Shown: positions 50,740 to 61,772 of the stretch, piece after piece
Layout of the letters: each line of letters starts with the position of its first letter
How positions within the stretch are numbered: position 1 is the stretch's first letter
Assembly (NCBI RefSeq): GCF_040436345.1
Contig: NC_133220.1
Span: 9,500,664 to 9,564,663 of the forward strand
DNA: 64,000 nt
Source: Pagrus major
Lineage: Eukaryota > Chordata > Actinopteri > Spariformes > Sparidae
Direction of reading: 5' to 3'
The notes under the pieces: model-generated
Seen by the model: the letters and a program-made list of their open reading frames with translations, nothing else
Databases searched by the model: none
Told to the model about the DNA's origin: nothing
Program-made: the position numbers and the translations under genes

Positions 50740-51000
50740 GCCACAAAGTGTGATACTTAAGTACATTTAATATCAGATACTTTCACTTTTACTTAAGTAC
50801 TACTTGTATGGTGTCTTTCACTTTAATCAAAGTAATATTTAAACACAGTATCTGTACTTTTACTCCAGTTTGACATTTTGCACAAGAGATATTTATTTTA
50901 TTTTTTATTTTTTTACTTTATGAACACTTCACTGACACAATACTTATCCTCTGACTTTGCTGTTGTGACACTTGAGTGAATCCTTTTCCCACCACTGAAC
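50740..51000. mobile_element. teleost TACTTAAGTA repeat ending CCCACCACTG
   Basis: ACTTTTACTTAAGTACTACT, GTACTTTTACTCCAG and TTTTCCCACCACTGAAC are the right-hand part of the CAGTGGTGG element family, also seen in fragments at 1797, 3211 and 17765. It ends within a few bases of the sh2d5 CRE. Confidence 0.6.
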
Positions 51001-51003
51001 GTG

Positions 51004-51011
51004 TGACGTCA
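51004..51011. promoter_or_regulatory. sh2d5: full palindromic CRE in sh2d5 promoter
   Basis: TGACGTCA, the full cAMP-response element, in CpG-containing sequence about 400 bases before the inferred first-exon donor. Consistent with CREB-driven expression of a gene known to be brain-enriched in mammals; activity is inference. Confidence 0.6.
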
Positions 51012-51419
51012 CGGCGGGATGAATTGCGCAATGAGCAGGAATGTGCGGAGCTGGAAGAAAAGTGCGTGTGGACAGAGACAGAGACGACGGCAGGGGGGGA
51101 GGCTGGACTGATCCAACGCTTTACCTTCCGCTCGCTTTCATATCTGAGGAAGAGCAGTGTTTATATCCCTCTCTTCCTCGTCTTCTTCCTCCTCTTCCTC
51201 TCAGGAATCCTCTCCCTCGAGCCCCGCCTCGAGCCACAACCAGCAGCAGCAGCAGCAGCAGCGGCGCACCTGGACCACGGAGCGGCAGCAGGTAAAGGTG
51301 AGGAGGTCCTCGGCGTCAATTACGGCGTGAAGAAGAAGAAGAAGAAGAAGGAGCAGGAGCAGGCGACTGGGCGGAGGAGGTGGCGTTTGTGTGGCTGGAG
51401 GCTCTCCCGACTGTGAAAA
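51012..51419 (+). other. sh2d5: sh2d5 probable non-coding first exon
   Basis: GC- and repeat-rich transcribed leader inferred from a strong donor, GAAAA|GTGAGT, at 51419/51420 and the CRE upstream. Contains a (CAG)n run at 51241-51262 and an (AAG)n run at 51331-51351. The open frames through it do not match SH2D5 and are not called coding. Transcription start unknown. Confidence 0.5.
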
Positions 51420-51840
51420 GTGAGTTTCTGTGATTTTTTTGTGACTCCAGGTTGAGACTTGAGGTGAACTGCGGAAATGTCTTGGAAAAAGTTTTGTCCC
51501 ACCGGCGTTTGTCAGTCGGGACGTGGACGGACGGACAGACGGTTGTTTCCTGTGGAGTAACTTTGACTTTGACGCGTTCACGGCCCCTGAAAAATGCTTT
51601 TAAAGGTGCAATGACCCGCAAAACAAGCACAAACTCCACGTTAGTAATCATGTTCCTGTGGGCTCAACACCGAGACACACTCAGGTTTAACAGTGCATTT
51701 CATATTCTTGAACCCTCATATCAATACTGTTGTGACTTCTCACTCATTGTCCCACATGTGTGCATGTTTTGACAGTGTTTCCTCAGATATTTGAAGTTGT
51801 GTCCTTTGCTGCCTGGTTTTTACAGATATAAGCAGGCAGC

Positions 51841-54800
51841 ATGGGTGAGGCACCAGTGACAGAAGATGGTACAGTGACACGATCAGCAGAGGTAACTCCA
51901 AACAACTGATAGATATTTACTTCAGTGTCTTTTTTATGTTTGTGTTTTGGCTAAAATTATCTCTCCACTGTAAAAGTATGTGGGCTCATTTCCTGTTGAT
52001 GACCGCTGTCTGGATGACCAGATAGAGCGACTGCACACTCAGCTCAAGTCTCTCAAAGTGAGTCCAGAGCCTCACGACGGTAGTCAGAATGGTCTGTATC
52101 TTTAAAAAAAAAAAGCAGCAACTCAAAACCTGTTTTCCTTCATATGTTGTCTTCGATCAGACGTGCAGAAGGAGGAGGCCCGTGTCCATCAAATTCTCCA
52201 TCAAGGGAGTGAAAATGTACGATGAGGATGAAACTGTGAGTGTGGTAGTCGATACTGTGCTTTCAGATGTAGTTTCAGTCGCACCGGGGATCACTGATGT
52301 TGTGCCTCTTGTCTGCAGACGCTCCTGATGGCTCACGCTCTGCGCAGGGTCTCCCTCTCCACCGCCCGGCCCGTCGATGCCCAGTTCGCCTTTGTCTCCC
52401 ACAACCCTGGCAGCGCTGACGCCCAGCTGTACTGCCATGTCTTTCAAGCAAGGCACGCCAGAGCGGTGAGATATACAGCTAATGTCATTGTTCTTTTATG
52501 ACGACAAAGGGAAGAAAAGGTCTGTAGTCTTAAAAACAAGATGCATTGAAGAGAAGGGAGGATATGTTTTGTATTTTAAGGCTACATTTAAAACAAATTT
52601 GCGCCTAGTTGAACTTTTCTCTGCAGGAATTTGTCACAGCCGCTGAAACTTGTATGAAATGCTGTCAAGGATTGTGACACGGCTGAGAAATTATTATGGT
52701 ACACTGTTATAATTTTAGAAAGGCACGCCCACACAGGTGTTCAGAATTACTAGGTTAAGCTGTCCCACCCTAACAGGTACAACAAAAGCATGAGAGTGAG
52801 GCAGATGTCGGCCTTTAGACGAGGTCTATTTAGACATCGTAAGTGAAAACGCATGCCTGGGCGGACTATGTGTGTGTACAGACTTTAATGTGACTATCAC
52901 AACACCCTACAATTAACACAAGAGAGACACACTCGTAAGACCACACACTTTTGGGCAGTGACACGCTTGTAAATATACTCTGCGATCTCTTGTAATTAGA
53001 GGCAGAGACAGAAGCCTTTCTTACCCAAAACTCAACCATTTCAAACTCTGATCCGACCTCAGCCATCTCTGATCTTAAATTAAACATTTAAACTTCAGAA
53101 ACTTGCTGCTTTGGTGCAGATAATCCAGCGTTTGCCCGTTACCCCGGCAACATTCAGTCATTTTGAGTCAGCCCTTTGTAGTGTAAGTGAGACTTAGATT
53201 GAGGGATGACTGTAAAGTTGCTCTGCTTTGAGATATTTCCTCTTCACTGTTCACCAACACAGGGTTGTACAATGAAACACAAGTTGTGGTCCCTTCGTGC
53301 TACACAAGGAAAAAAAAACATTTTTTATGGTGGAGTGTTGAGGATGAGTTCAGAAGTCTCACAGCCTGAGGAAAGGAGCGGATACCTCCTGTATCTTCTG
53401 CCAGATAGCAGCAGGGTGAACAGACTGTGGCTTGTTGTCTTTTAGTATCCTTTGGGCTCTGTGCGGACGACTCACTTCACCAGCATCACTGATGCTCGGT
53501 AGATGGTACCGATGATGTTCTGGGTGGTTTTAATCATCCACTGTATAGCCTTCCTGGCTGGGTGGGCAGTTCTTCAGCTGTGGAAACACCACAAACTGGT
53601 TCCAGACTCCACTGGCTCTGAACCAGCACCTGAACCACCTTGGTTGGGGTGTCAACCTGGCCCCCAAACTCCCCAGATCCCAATCCAATTGAGCATCCGT
53701 GGGGCTTAATGGAACGAGTCTGATCCATGGAGGCCCTACCTCACAACCCACAGAGCTCAAAGGATCTGCCGCCAACGCTCTGGTGCCAGACACCACAGAA
53801 GTCCGGTGTCAAACCCGAGTCCCATCAGCAATGGGCCATCTGTGGATGTTGTGGCTGGTCGGTGTAACTGTTCGGCTATCTATTCCCACTTTCTCTCTTG
53901 CAGGCTCAGTTCCTGAACCTGCTGCTTTGCCGCTGTTTCCAGCTGTTTCACTTAGAGAAACACCCAGAGGAGGCCCAGGAAGACTCTGTTGGCTCGCTGC
54001 CTCGTCGCAACCCCTCCCTGCTCAACCACGGCTTCCCTCTCAGCGTCAGCGCCCTGGTGTCCTTCAGAAGAGCCCCTTTCCGAGGGTTGTTGCCAGGGAT
54101 TAAGGTTTGGACTGGAATCTCTTCTTCTGTTCACTCTTACAGCATTATATTACTGCTTCAACCTCAGTGTTTGCCTTTTAGTTTGCAGCCTTCTCTCAAG
54201 CTGCTTCTAAGTGAATTTTCCAGAGGGTCCATGAGGTTGAAGACGAACCGTCATGCTGATTGAACTTCCTCCAGTCCAATTTTTGACCATCCAAGTATAC
54301 TTAAACAGCATTTTCCTTTTCCCCCATCTGTAGAAGAAGAGTCAAAAGTCTTCCGATGACCCGGCCAGCAGCCAAGACGAAGTCTTCCCCACCTCCTCCC
54401 CCTCGCTGGTGCGCAAGAAAGCCATCCGCACTAAAGCGCTGCGCTCTGGGGCCTACCGCTCCTTCACTTTCACACCACTCAAACAGCGAAATGTTCAGGA
54501 GCGACTGAGTGCATCACAAGGTGGGCCAAGTGTTCACAGAGCACTTTCAAGGGTCAAAGAGTTGATTAGGTAAAGCAAACCCCTCAGTGTCAGGTGATGG
54601 GCAGTCACTCACTGTCTGTTGTGGTGTCAGAAGGTAGTTTTTAATTTGATGAGGTGATGGATACTGGTTTTTGTCTCACGTGGGTCATATATGTTCTTCA
54701 TATTTCATTATTGAGCTTCTCCCACTGTTGTTAATTTCATCTTTAACAGTGAAACTCAAGTTTTGGTTTTATGGGTTGTTTCATTACCTCTTGACATTTC

Positions 54801-56189
54801 CTTCACTGGGTTGGAGTGGGTGGGTCTTCTCCACTTTTGGACTTTTTAATGTAAATGTATCCAAATTCCCAATGGTTTCTCTTCTTATATTTGCAGCTGG
54901 AAAGGACCAAGAAAAGACGCAGGCGAGGAGATCTCGCGCTCCAAGTTTGGCCGAAACCGAAGAGGCACTTGCTCAGGCGGTGTGGTGCTGGGCAGGTATC
55001 GCAACGTGAGTGTCACTTACGTATTTAACATACTTTAGACCTCTGGCCCCTATTTCGTCTCGAGTGTGTCAGTGGTTTCCTAATAGCGTATCTTCTTTAT
55101 TTCAGTGACAGCAGCTATTCCCTGCTTGCCGACGATGTTCTGGGATCGTACCTCCTGTGTCCACATCCGAAAAAACCCAAGTGTGGCTCTCTGATCATTC
55201 GCTTCCCCTCCGGCCTGATCACTCACCTCATAGAAAACACTCGTAAAGGGAAATTCGTGCTGGAGGTAATTGTTTTGTTGCATTTTTATAAATAATTAAC
55301 AGCAAACGGGGAGGACTGCCAGGTTGTATTTGCTTAGATTAGTGGAAAAAACTGAACTGCAGAGGAAGTTGTTCACTCTTCCTCTTCTCAACTAGTTGCT
55401 TTAGGGTTTTTTCAGGGCTGCACAGTCATGTTAATTTAAGGAATCTACGTCATGTGGATTCCTATTTCCCTGCATTTCAGTGTTATTTAGAATATTTCAA
55501 TGTCTCTTAATTTTGTATCTTTTAAGTGGTTTGAAGCCCTAAAACTGTTCATTAATCATGGTTGAAGGGCTTCTCATGCACTAGGCCTTAGGCTTGTTGA
55601 TGGGTTTTTTTGTTTTGTTTTTTGTTAGCTAATGTTTAATTCCCCATTTTATCTAGCTGTGGTGGTTGGGTTCTTACTTTGCGGTCCACCACTAGAGGAA
55701 ACACTGACTATTTAGAAGCTGTGGGATCTGGGATAGTATTTAAAAATATGTTGATGCAGCACTCCAAAATGTGATGGTCTGTGCTGAAGAATAATTTTCA
55801 CTTTTCATGCTAAAATATTGCAACTATTTGGACTTCAGCATGCAAAATCCTATAAAATAGCACTAAAACAATCATATTAAGTCTAAAACTGCACTGAAAC
55901 GTGGCATTTGATGGTCAATGTATTGGTAAATTGAACTCTGTATAACCCGATTTTTTTCTTCTTTGGTTTGTCTTTGTGGCAGAAATGCAAGACTGAATTC
56001 AGTTCTCTAGCCGAACTGATCGAACACTACACAGAGACTCAGGAGGAGCTGCCGTGTTCCCTGAGCTGCGCCCGAGTAAACCACTGTTACGAGTGGGAGG
56101 AAAACGCCAGCAAACAGCTCGCTGTGAAGCCACGCAAGAGCCCGACCAAAACCAAAATGAAAAGTTCCCACAGAAAGGAATGGGTTTAA
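51841..56189 (+). CDS. sh2d5: SH2 domain-containing protein 5
   Basis: Adaptor with an N-terminal PTB and a C-terminal SH2 domain; in mammals a neuronal postsynaptic protein that binds BCR Rho-GAP and tunes Rac1. Coding exons: 51841-51891 (exon from 51826), 51977-52057, 52161-52235, 52319-52465, 53904-54104, 54334-54520, 54897-55005, 55106-55265, 55983-56189; 1218 nt, 405 aa plus TAA (human 423). PTB landmarks YVGSFPVDD (from residue 18), VSIKFSIKGVKMY, LLMAHALRRVSLSTA, QFAFVSHNP and FLNLLLCRCFQLFHLEKHPE. A linker holds SALVSFRR and SLVRKKAIRTKALRSGAYRS, both shared with human SH2D5. The SH2 region starts at VWCWAGIA (276-283). The start ATG is the first in the exon joined to a 15-nt leader; MGEAPVTEDG differs from the longer human N-terminus. 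Donor at 54105 (GTTTGG) is weak. Confidence 0.94.
53240..53560 (+). repeat. teleost dispersed repeat
   Basis: GTTGAGGATGAGTTCAGAAG, CTCACAGCCTGAGGAAAGGA, ATACCTCCTGTATCTTCTGC then CAGATAGCAGCAGGGTGAAC, and CATCCACTGTATAGCCTTCC follow the usual order of a very abundant teleost repeat. Degraded; not coding. Confidence 0.55.
53640..53860 (+). mobile_element. Tc1/mariner-like transposase C-terminal remnant
   Basis: One frame from 53658 reads WPPNSPDPNPIEHPWGLM, the region around the third catalytic acidic residue of Tc1-like transposases (usual form SPDLNPIEHLW). Downstream DNA still resembles the same gene end (GATCCATGGAGGCCCTACCT, AAAGGATCTGCCGCCAACGC). No N-terminal or first catalytic motifs, no TIRs seen: a fossil. 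Confidence 0.6.
54897..56189 (+). CDS. sh2d5: sh2d5 degenerate SH2 domain exons
   Basis: Exons 54897-55005, 55106-55265 and 55983-56189. VWCWAGIATDSSYSLLADDV then LGSYLLCPHP replaces the FLVR motif: Cys302 sits where the phosphotyrosine-binding Arg should be. FPSGLITHLIENTRKGKFVL and FSSLAELIEHYTETQEELPC match the rest of the fold. Human SH2D5 also lacks the Arg (FLLW), so the defect is ancestral and not a pseudogene sign. Confidence 0.9.
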
Positions 56190-57630
56190 ACCCCTGGACA
56201 CTGCAACTTGTGGATCGTCAACTTCAGAGGATCCAGAATTAATGACATTTTTTCTTTTTTTTTTTTTTTTGCACATCGGTATACTTTTACCTTTAAATCA
56301 CATTTGGTGTTGCGGGGAGGTTTTACAAACGATATAACACAATGCACCTATCAACAGCGTTGGCACTTATGGTACACAAGTCATTTCTTCAAAGGGTACT
56401 TCTTTGTCAAAGTTTTAATATTTTGTGCCTGTTGCTTTTATGTTTTTCAATATAACTTTTAAATAATATTTTTATTTGTGCCTTTTAAGGTATCAGTTGA
56501 GTTTATTAGTGTTTTTAAGAACAAACAACCTGAAACTTTCTTGCTCCTGATGGCAAAGCTGTTATTGTTTTTTTCATACATTCGAAAGATGTTGCACCAA
56601 TTTTATTGTTTTAATCACATTTTAATCTTGCTCACACGTTACTCTTTGTGTGTTTGGGCATTAGACCTGGAGGAGACGTAAGCAGTAAAGATAATCTGTC
56701 CTGGTATAAGAAAATATGAACATGACACCAAATATTTTCCACATCTTGCCACCTCAGTGTGTAAGTGTGCTTATATCCTGGCCACTAATGGATGAAAGGT
56801 TGGCTGTGGTGTGTGCAGTCAGACTGGTTATGTTTGTTCTTGTTTCTTGTTTGGTAATTATAACAGGTAATGTTGTGTGCAGTTTAATACATTCCTTGCA
56901 CACTGATTTTAACAGTGGTATGAAAATACATCTGCCCTGTGATTTTGTTTTCCGGTCTAAGAGGCCGTGTTACGTAATTGTTCTAAAGTACCTTATGTGA
57001 GCACTTTGTACCGTCTTTTCCACATAAGACCGACAAACAAGTTTTATATTGTTCACCTCAGTTAGCGATTAAATGACAGGTGTTCTGTTCTCAACCCACA
57101 ACCTTCAAAAAGTTTTGTCTTCCTTCACCTGTGACTGTGTGGCACAACATCACCCGCAGCTTTGATATTCAATAATAACCAGGAAACCTTAGACTGTACG
57201 CAGTTTCTAAATCTTAGGACCACACTCCACAAGGGACTGCTTGATGTGTGAATGGGGTCACGTGAGATTTCCATGCTGATATACACTCAGTTGACAGTTT
57301 ATTAGATGCATTCATTTTTGAGAGTGTTCTGTTACTTGACCTTCCCTCACTGATATAAATGAGGTTGGCAAAATAAGAGACACACTTATTATTCTACTGC
57401 ACTACAAATGACAGCTTAAAAAAATGACTTTCCAAAACGGTTTCAACAAAAATGAAATTACAACCTTCCTGAAGTTAGGATTTATTGCAGGACTGCTTTT
57501 GTTAGACTGTTTTAGTTTTAGCCTGATGCACCTAATAAACTAATGACTGAGTGTATCTGTTGATTTCTCTAGGAGTCCACTCCTTGCTGTAAATCATTAC
57601 ACTAATAAAGTGTTTAAAATATGCATTGGC
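56190..57630 (+). other. sh2d5: sh2d5 3'UTR and downstream DNA
   Basis: About 1.4 kb of AT-rich sequence. An ATTAAA is at 57068. AATAAA occurs at 57534-57539, inside a transposon end, and at 57604-57609. The true cleavage site is not determinable here. Confidence 0.5.
57281..57556. mobile_element. Tc1/mariner-type MITE, 276 bp
   Basis: ATACACTCAGTTGACAGTTT then ATTAGATGCA at the left and the inverted GATGCACCTAATAAACTAAT then GACTGAGTGTAT at the right. TA lies next to CACTCAG on both sides, as for TA target duplications. This is the well-known fish element with ends ACACTCAGTGGCCACTTTAT. The right end contains AATAAA on the + strand. Confidence 0.8.
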
Positions 57631-57691
57631 AAGAACTCAAGGCTAACATGGAAGACAAAATGAGTAACTGAGCATATTTCTTTTTTTTTTT

Positions 57692-57900
57692 TTAAAGAAA
57701 AGTTCACCCAAAAATGAAAATCCAGTCTTTATCTACTCACCTGATGGAAAGTTAGGTGAAGTTTTCTAGTCCACACAACATTTCTGGAGCTTCACAGCCA
57801 AACATTGCAGCATTCTCCTGAACAACTGAAGTAGTTGGGGACTTGTTTTAAAACGAAAAACATCTTTGGCTACATGAGGTAAACTAAATCTCACTATACA
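57692..57900. mobile_element. partial copy of the 39746 MITE family
   Basis: AAAGTTCACCCAAAAATGAA and ACAACTGAAGTAGTTGGGGA then CTTGTTTTAAAACGAAAAAC align to 39755 and 39810 on the same strand. The right terminus is missing. Confidence 0.65.
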
Positions 57901-58028
57901 TTTGGACAGCACTACTAAACTATATATACAAATCGTGATTGTGTCGTAATATGTAAAGATAGCAAATATACTTATTCTATTCCACATACTGTGTTAGCCT
58001 GCTAACTTTGACCTCACTCCCTCCTCAT

Positions 58029-58090
58029 CAAAATGGCCGCCGGTGTGGGGCCTTTCCTCCCTCAGCGGTTGTTTACGGTTGCTAAGCAAC
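58029..58090 (+). promoter_or_regulatory. kif17: kif17 promoter with YY1-like site and RFX X-box
   Basis: CAAAATGGCCGCC (58029) resembles a YY1 site. GTTGCTAAGCAAC (58078-58090) is two perfect inverted RFX half-sites, GTTGCT and AGCAAC, with one base between. It lies about 336 bases before the kif17 ATG. RFX factors drive ciliary genes through such X-boxes, which fits a ciliary kinesin. Confidence 0.65.
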
Positions 58091-58425
58091 TTCCAAATGC
58101 CGTGGCAGGAGCAGCTGAATGACAGAGGACCTGTAAGGATACCTGACGAGGACAATCACCACCGTGTCTGGGAGTAATGTCTGCCTCCTGAACTTGACTC
58201 TTAGAGACTCTTTGAGTATTTTCTTTCTTCTTGCATGACATCTTCTCTCAGTGGACTTCAACCAGGATGTGAGCTGTTTATTAGCCAGCCTGCAGAGCTC
58301 AACATCCAGCTATTGAGAGGACCCTGCTGCTGCTCTGCTCTGTAGACATGGATTCATAAATCAAAATTGGGCATTTTTATTTACTTTTGGGTGTCATCCG
58401 ACTTCTGTGGAGTGAAACCTGAGTC
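58091..58425 (+). other. kif17: kif17 5' leader region
   Basis: Probable 5'UTR. A possible intron runs from CT|GTAAGG (about 58131) to CTCTCAG|TGG (about 58250), so the leader may be spliced. Start of transcription not determined. Confidence 0.4.
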
Positions 58426-61400
58426 ATGGGGTCTGAGGCTGTGAAGGTGGTGGTCAGGTGCAGGCCTCTGAATGACAGGGAGAAGGCTCTCTGCTCTAAG
58501 ATGGTGCTGTCCATGGACCTGCACCGCTGCCAGTGCTTCATAGAGAAGCCCGGAGCGGCGGATGAGCCACCCAAACAGTTCACCTTTGATGGGACCTACT
58601 TCATCGATCAAACCACCGAGCAGATGTACAATGAGATTGCCTATCCGTTGGTGGAGGTAAGCTCCTCGAACTACTTTTGATTCTGTGTTTGGGTTGGAGA
58701 TCTGTGCATTACAAAAGCAGCACGCTGGTCACTGGACACCCTCAGGCCAACAGCCGGCTATATCTTATTGCTAATGACTGTGGGCCTCATTATTTACTTA
58801 ACAGTCTGCTGTCAGTCACTCACAAAGGTCAGCAGGATGTTGATCATTCAAAGAAGCTTTAATGCAAAAGGTGATTTATGCCACATTTTTGATTTTCTAC
58901 AGGGTGTCACTGAGGGATACAACGGCACAATTTTTGCATATGGACAAACTGGAAGTGGGAAGTCTTTCACCATGCAGGGAGTGTCCGAGCCTGCAGCCCA
59001 GAGGGGAGTCATCCCACGAGCCTTTGAGCACATCTTTGAGAGCATTCAGGTATGTTCAGCAGCTGCTTTTAATTGTGCAACATATCCATAACCACAAGTG
59101 TGCGTAACTCAGTGATATTCAAACTTGCTTCACTTCAGTCTGGTGGTTCTGGTCTCTGTCTGGGCTTGTTTAAGCTCAGAATCATTTTTACAAGTGGGGT
59201 GTGTTTTTGTGTGCAAGCTAGTGTGCAGAAAATACAAAATTCCTGGTGAGGGCCTCCTACTTGGAGATTTACAATGAAGAAATCCGAGACCTTTTGGGCA
59301 GTGACACCAAACAGAGATTGGAGGTGAGTTGTTGTTTCAATAAACAAATCGGGAGCCGAAGGGATGATTGTTCTTTACGAAACCTGTTTCTCAGACTATT
59401 CTCTGTGTCAGTGAACACAGTGCTTATGCTACAAGTTGCCATGGTGACTTTAAAGCACTGTAGTTACATGACTCCTTGAAGGTCAAGGTGTTTGAACAAG
59501 CAGACAGATTTGGATGATGCTGCGTTTTCTTTGTGCGGCTGATGAATGTTTAGCTGAAAGAGCATCCGGAGCGAGGGGTGTATGTGCGGGACCTCTCCAT
59601 GCACACTGTGCACAGCGTCGGGGAGTGCGAGAGGATCATAGAGCAAGGCTGGAGGAACCGGGCGGTGGGCTACACACTGATGAACAAAGACTCCTCCCGC
59701 TCACACTCCATCTTCACCATCCATTTGGAGATCTGCAGCACAGGTGAACAAACACACAGATGACATAATGGCTGCTTTAACAGGTTGAAACAGATCTGTA
59801 ATCTGTTTGATAAACGGGTGCTTGCAGGAGCTTGTGATCTGATCCTTTTACATCTTAAAGTGTGACTCAAACATGTATTTAAGCCTTGAAAATCATTGAG
59901 GAGTTTAATACTCAAGTGTGTGATCATCGTCTTGAATTGTCTAGGTATAGTGAGACTGTCGATCTTGAGGATGTTTTGGGTATAATTCCATGTCTTTGGT
60001 GCAGAATAAGTTCAAAATACACCTGCAGGACTCAAAGCACAAGGCAGTTAGTAAAACAAGTTTGCTAGGGTCCTGTGGTTGAGTCCAGCATAGACGATAA
60101 AAGCTGGTGAATGTCCAAGAAGGGATTTATGGATGAAGGATACAGGTTATTATTTCTTATAGCGTGCCGTTGTTCTTTCTTTGTATGATTTTTACATGTT
60201 GATGCAAAAAGAGCTGTCAGTTCTACACAGAATACAGAAAACAGCACAGTATAACAATATAATAGTCAAGTCAGGTCTTTTTACTCTTCTAATCAGATAA
60301 AAACACCAAAGAAATAAGTAAATAAAAGACTGAGGATTGATAATTATGCAACAAATGTAGAAATAAAACTCATTTAGGGACGAGAGTCGGAAATTATTGT
60401 CCGTATTAAAACACTTATTTGTCAGAAAGATGATTTTTGAGTCTCATTCACAATTCGTCAACCCAACCAACAATCCCAAAGCACCAGTATTTGACAAGTT
60501 GGGAATGAAACTAAAAAATCAACTTTCTTACATAGGACCTTTTTAAATGCTAACAAAGAGAAATCCAAGGTGCTTATAACATTGTTATGTTGGTATTTCA
60601 GGGATGATTTGTTTGCTTTAAGGTCAATTTAATTTAGCAGTGCAAATTGCAACCAACTGAATACCCCTCGCCTCACCCTCCCCTACAGTGGCCCAAAAAA
60701 CGCAACCAAACACTGAAGACCCTCTTTAGAGAAAGTGTTCAGTTTGTCCGTTCTGGGCTACTGTAGAAACATGACGGTGCAACATGGAGGACCTGCTCCC
60801 TCCGTAGATATAAAAGACTCTTTCTTAGGTAACAAAAACAAAATGATTCTTCAGTTTCAGTTGAGTTCAAACTGATTTAAACATAATTATGATTTTTATA
60901 TTTTATTTTTGCCAGTAACCCCCCAAATCCTACACAAGGGACCTTTAATGGAACATACTTTTTTTGTGAACATTTTTTTTTTCTGTATGATTCGCAGGTA
61001 ACAAGTGACCTCTGTCAGTACTATAACATAACAGAATATCAAGGCTTTAATATTCAGGTAAACAAACAATACAAAATTAACAACAATAAACAGACAATAA
61101 TGCTAAATAAAAACAAGAACAAACCACCTTCTCTTGGTTAATTTATGACTTAAAATATTAATCACAATACAGCCGAGCCATATTATCATGACAAAAACAG
61201 CAACAGATACAGAAAAATAACACCTGTTTCTAAATGGTTGAGGGTTTAATGGAACATACTAATAAAAACCTTCAAGTTATATTTTCTCTTCCTTTGCGTT
61301 TGTCACCTCACATTCTCAGATGCAGCTGGTCAGGATCACCTACGAGCAGGTAAACTCAACCTTGTCGACCTGGCAGGAAGTGAGCGTCAGTCCAAAACCG

Positions 61401-61772
61401 GCGCTACCGGTGAGCGACTCCGTGAGGCCACCAAGATCAACCTCTCCCTGTCGGCCCTGGGGAACGTCATCTCCGCTCTGGTGGACGGACGCTCCAAATA
61501 CATCCCCTACAGGGACTCCAAGCTCACCAGACTGCTGCAGGACTCTCTGGGAGGAAACACGCGCACCTTGATGATCGCTTGTCTCTCCCCTGCTGACAAC
61601 AACTATGAGGAAACCCTGAGCACTCTGCGCTACGCCAACCGGGCCAAGAGCATCCAGAATAGGCCTCGCATCAATGAGGACCCCAAGGATGCTCTGCTCC
61701 GAGAGTATCAGGAGGAGATCAAGAACTTGCGGGCCCTCATTTCAGGCCAGCTCGGATCTGCTGACATAGCCT
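58426..61772 (+). CDS. kif17: kif17 motor domain exons
   Basis: Exons 58426-58656, 58903-59049, 59222-59323, 59554-59743, 61320-61772. They give the complete kinesin motor: [129 protein letters not shown] and [16 protein letters not shown]. All nucleotide-binding and switch residues are present, so it should be an active motor. Confidence 0.97.

Larger units (their letters stand above)
52466..53903. other. sh2d5 intron with transposon remnants
   Basis: No gene. Holds repeat-derived blocks at 53240-53560 and 53640-53860. Confidence 0.7.

Noticed and set aside
50976-51416. 146-codon frame across the sh2d5 leader
   Set aside because: Low-complexity translation of CAG/AAG repeats, no resemblance to SH2D5; starts upstream of the CRE.
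53699-54103. 134-codon frame
   Set aside because: Joins transposon remnant to the sh2d5 exon in the wrong frame.
61349-61356. GCAG|GTAAAC inside the kif17 motor exon
   Set aside because: Looks like a donor but its use would remove the switch II region; the frame reads straight through [14 protein letters not shown].
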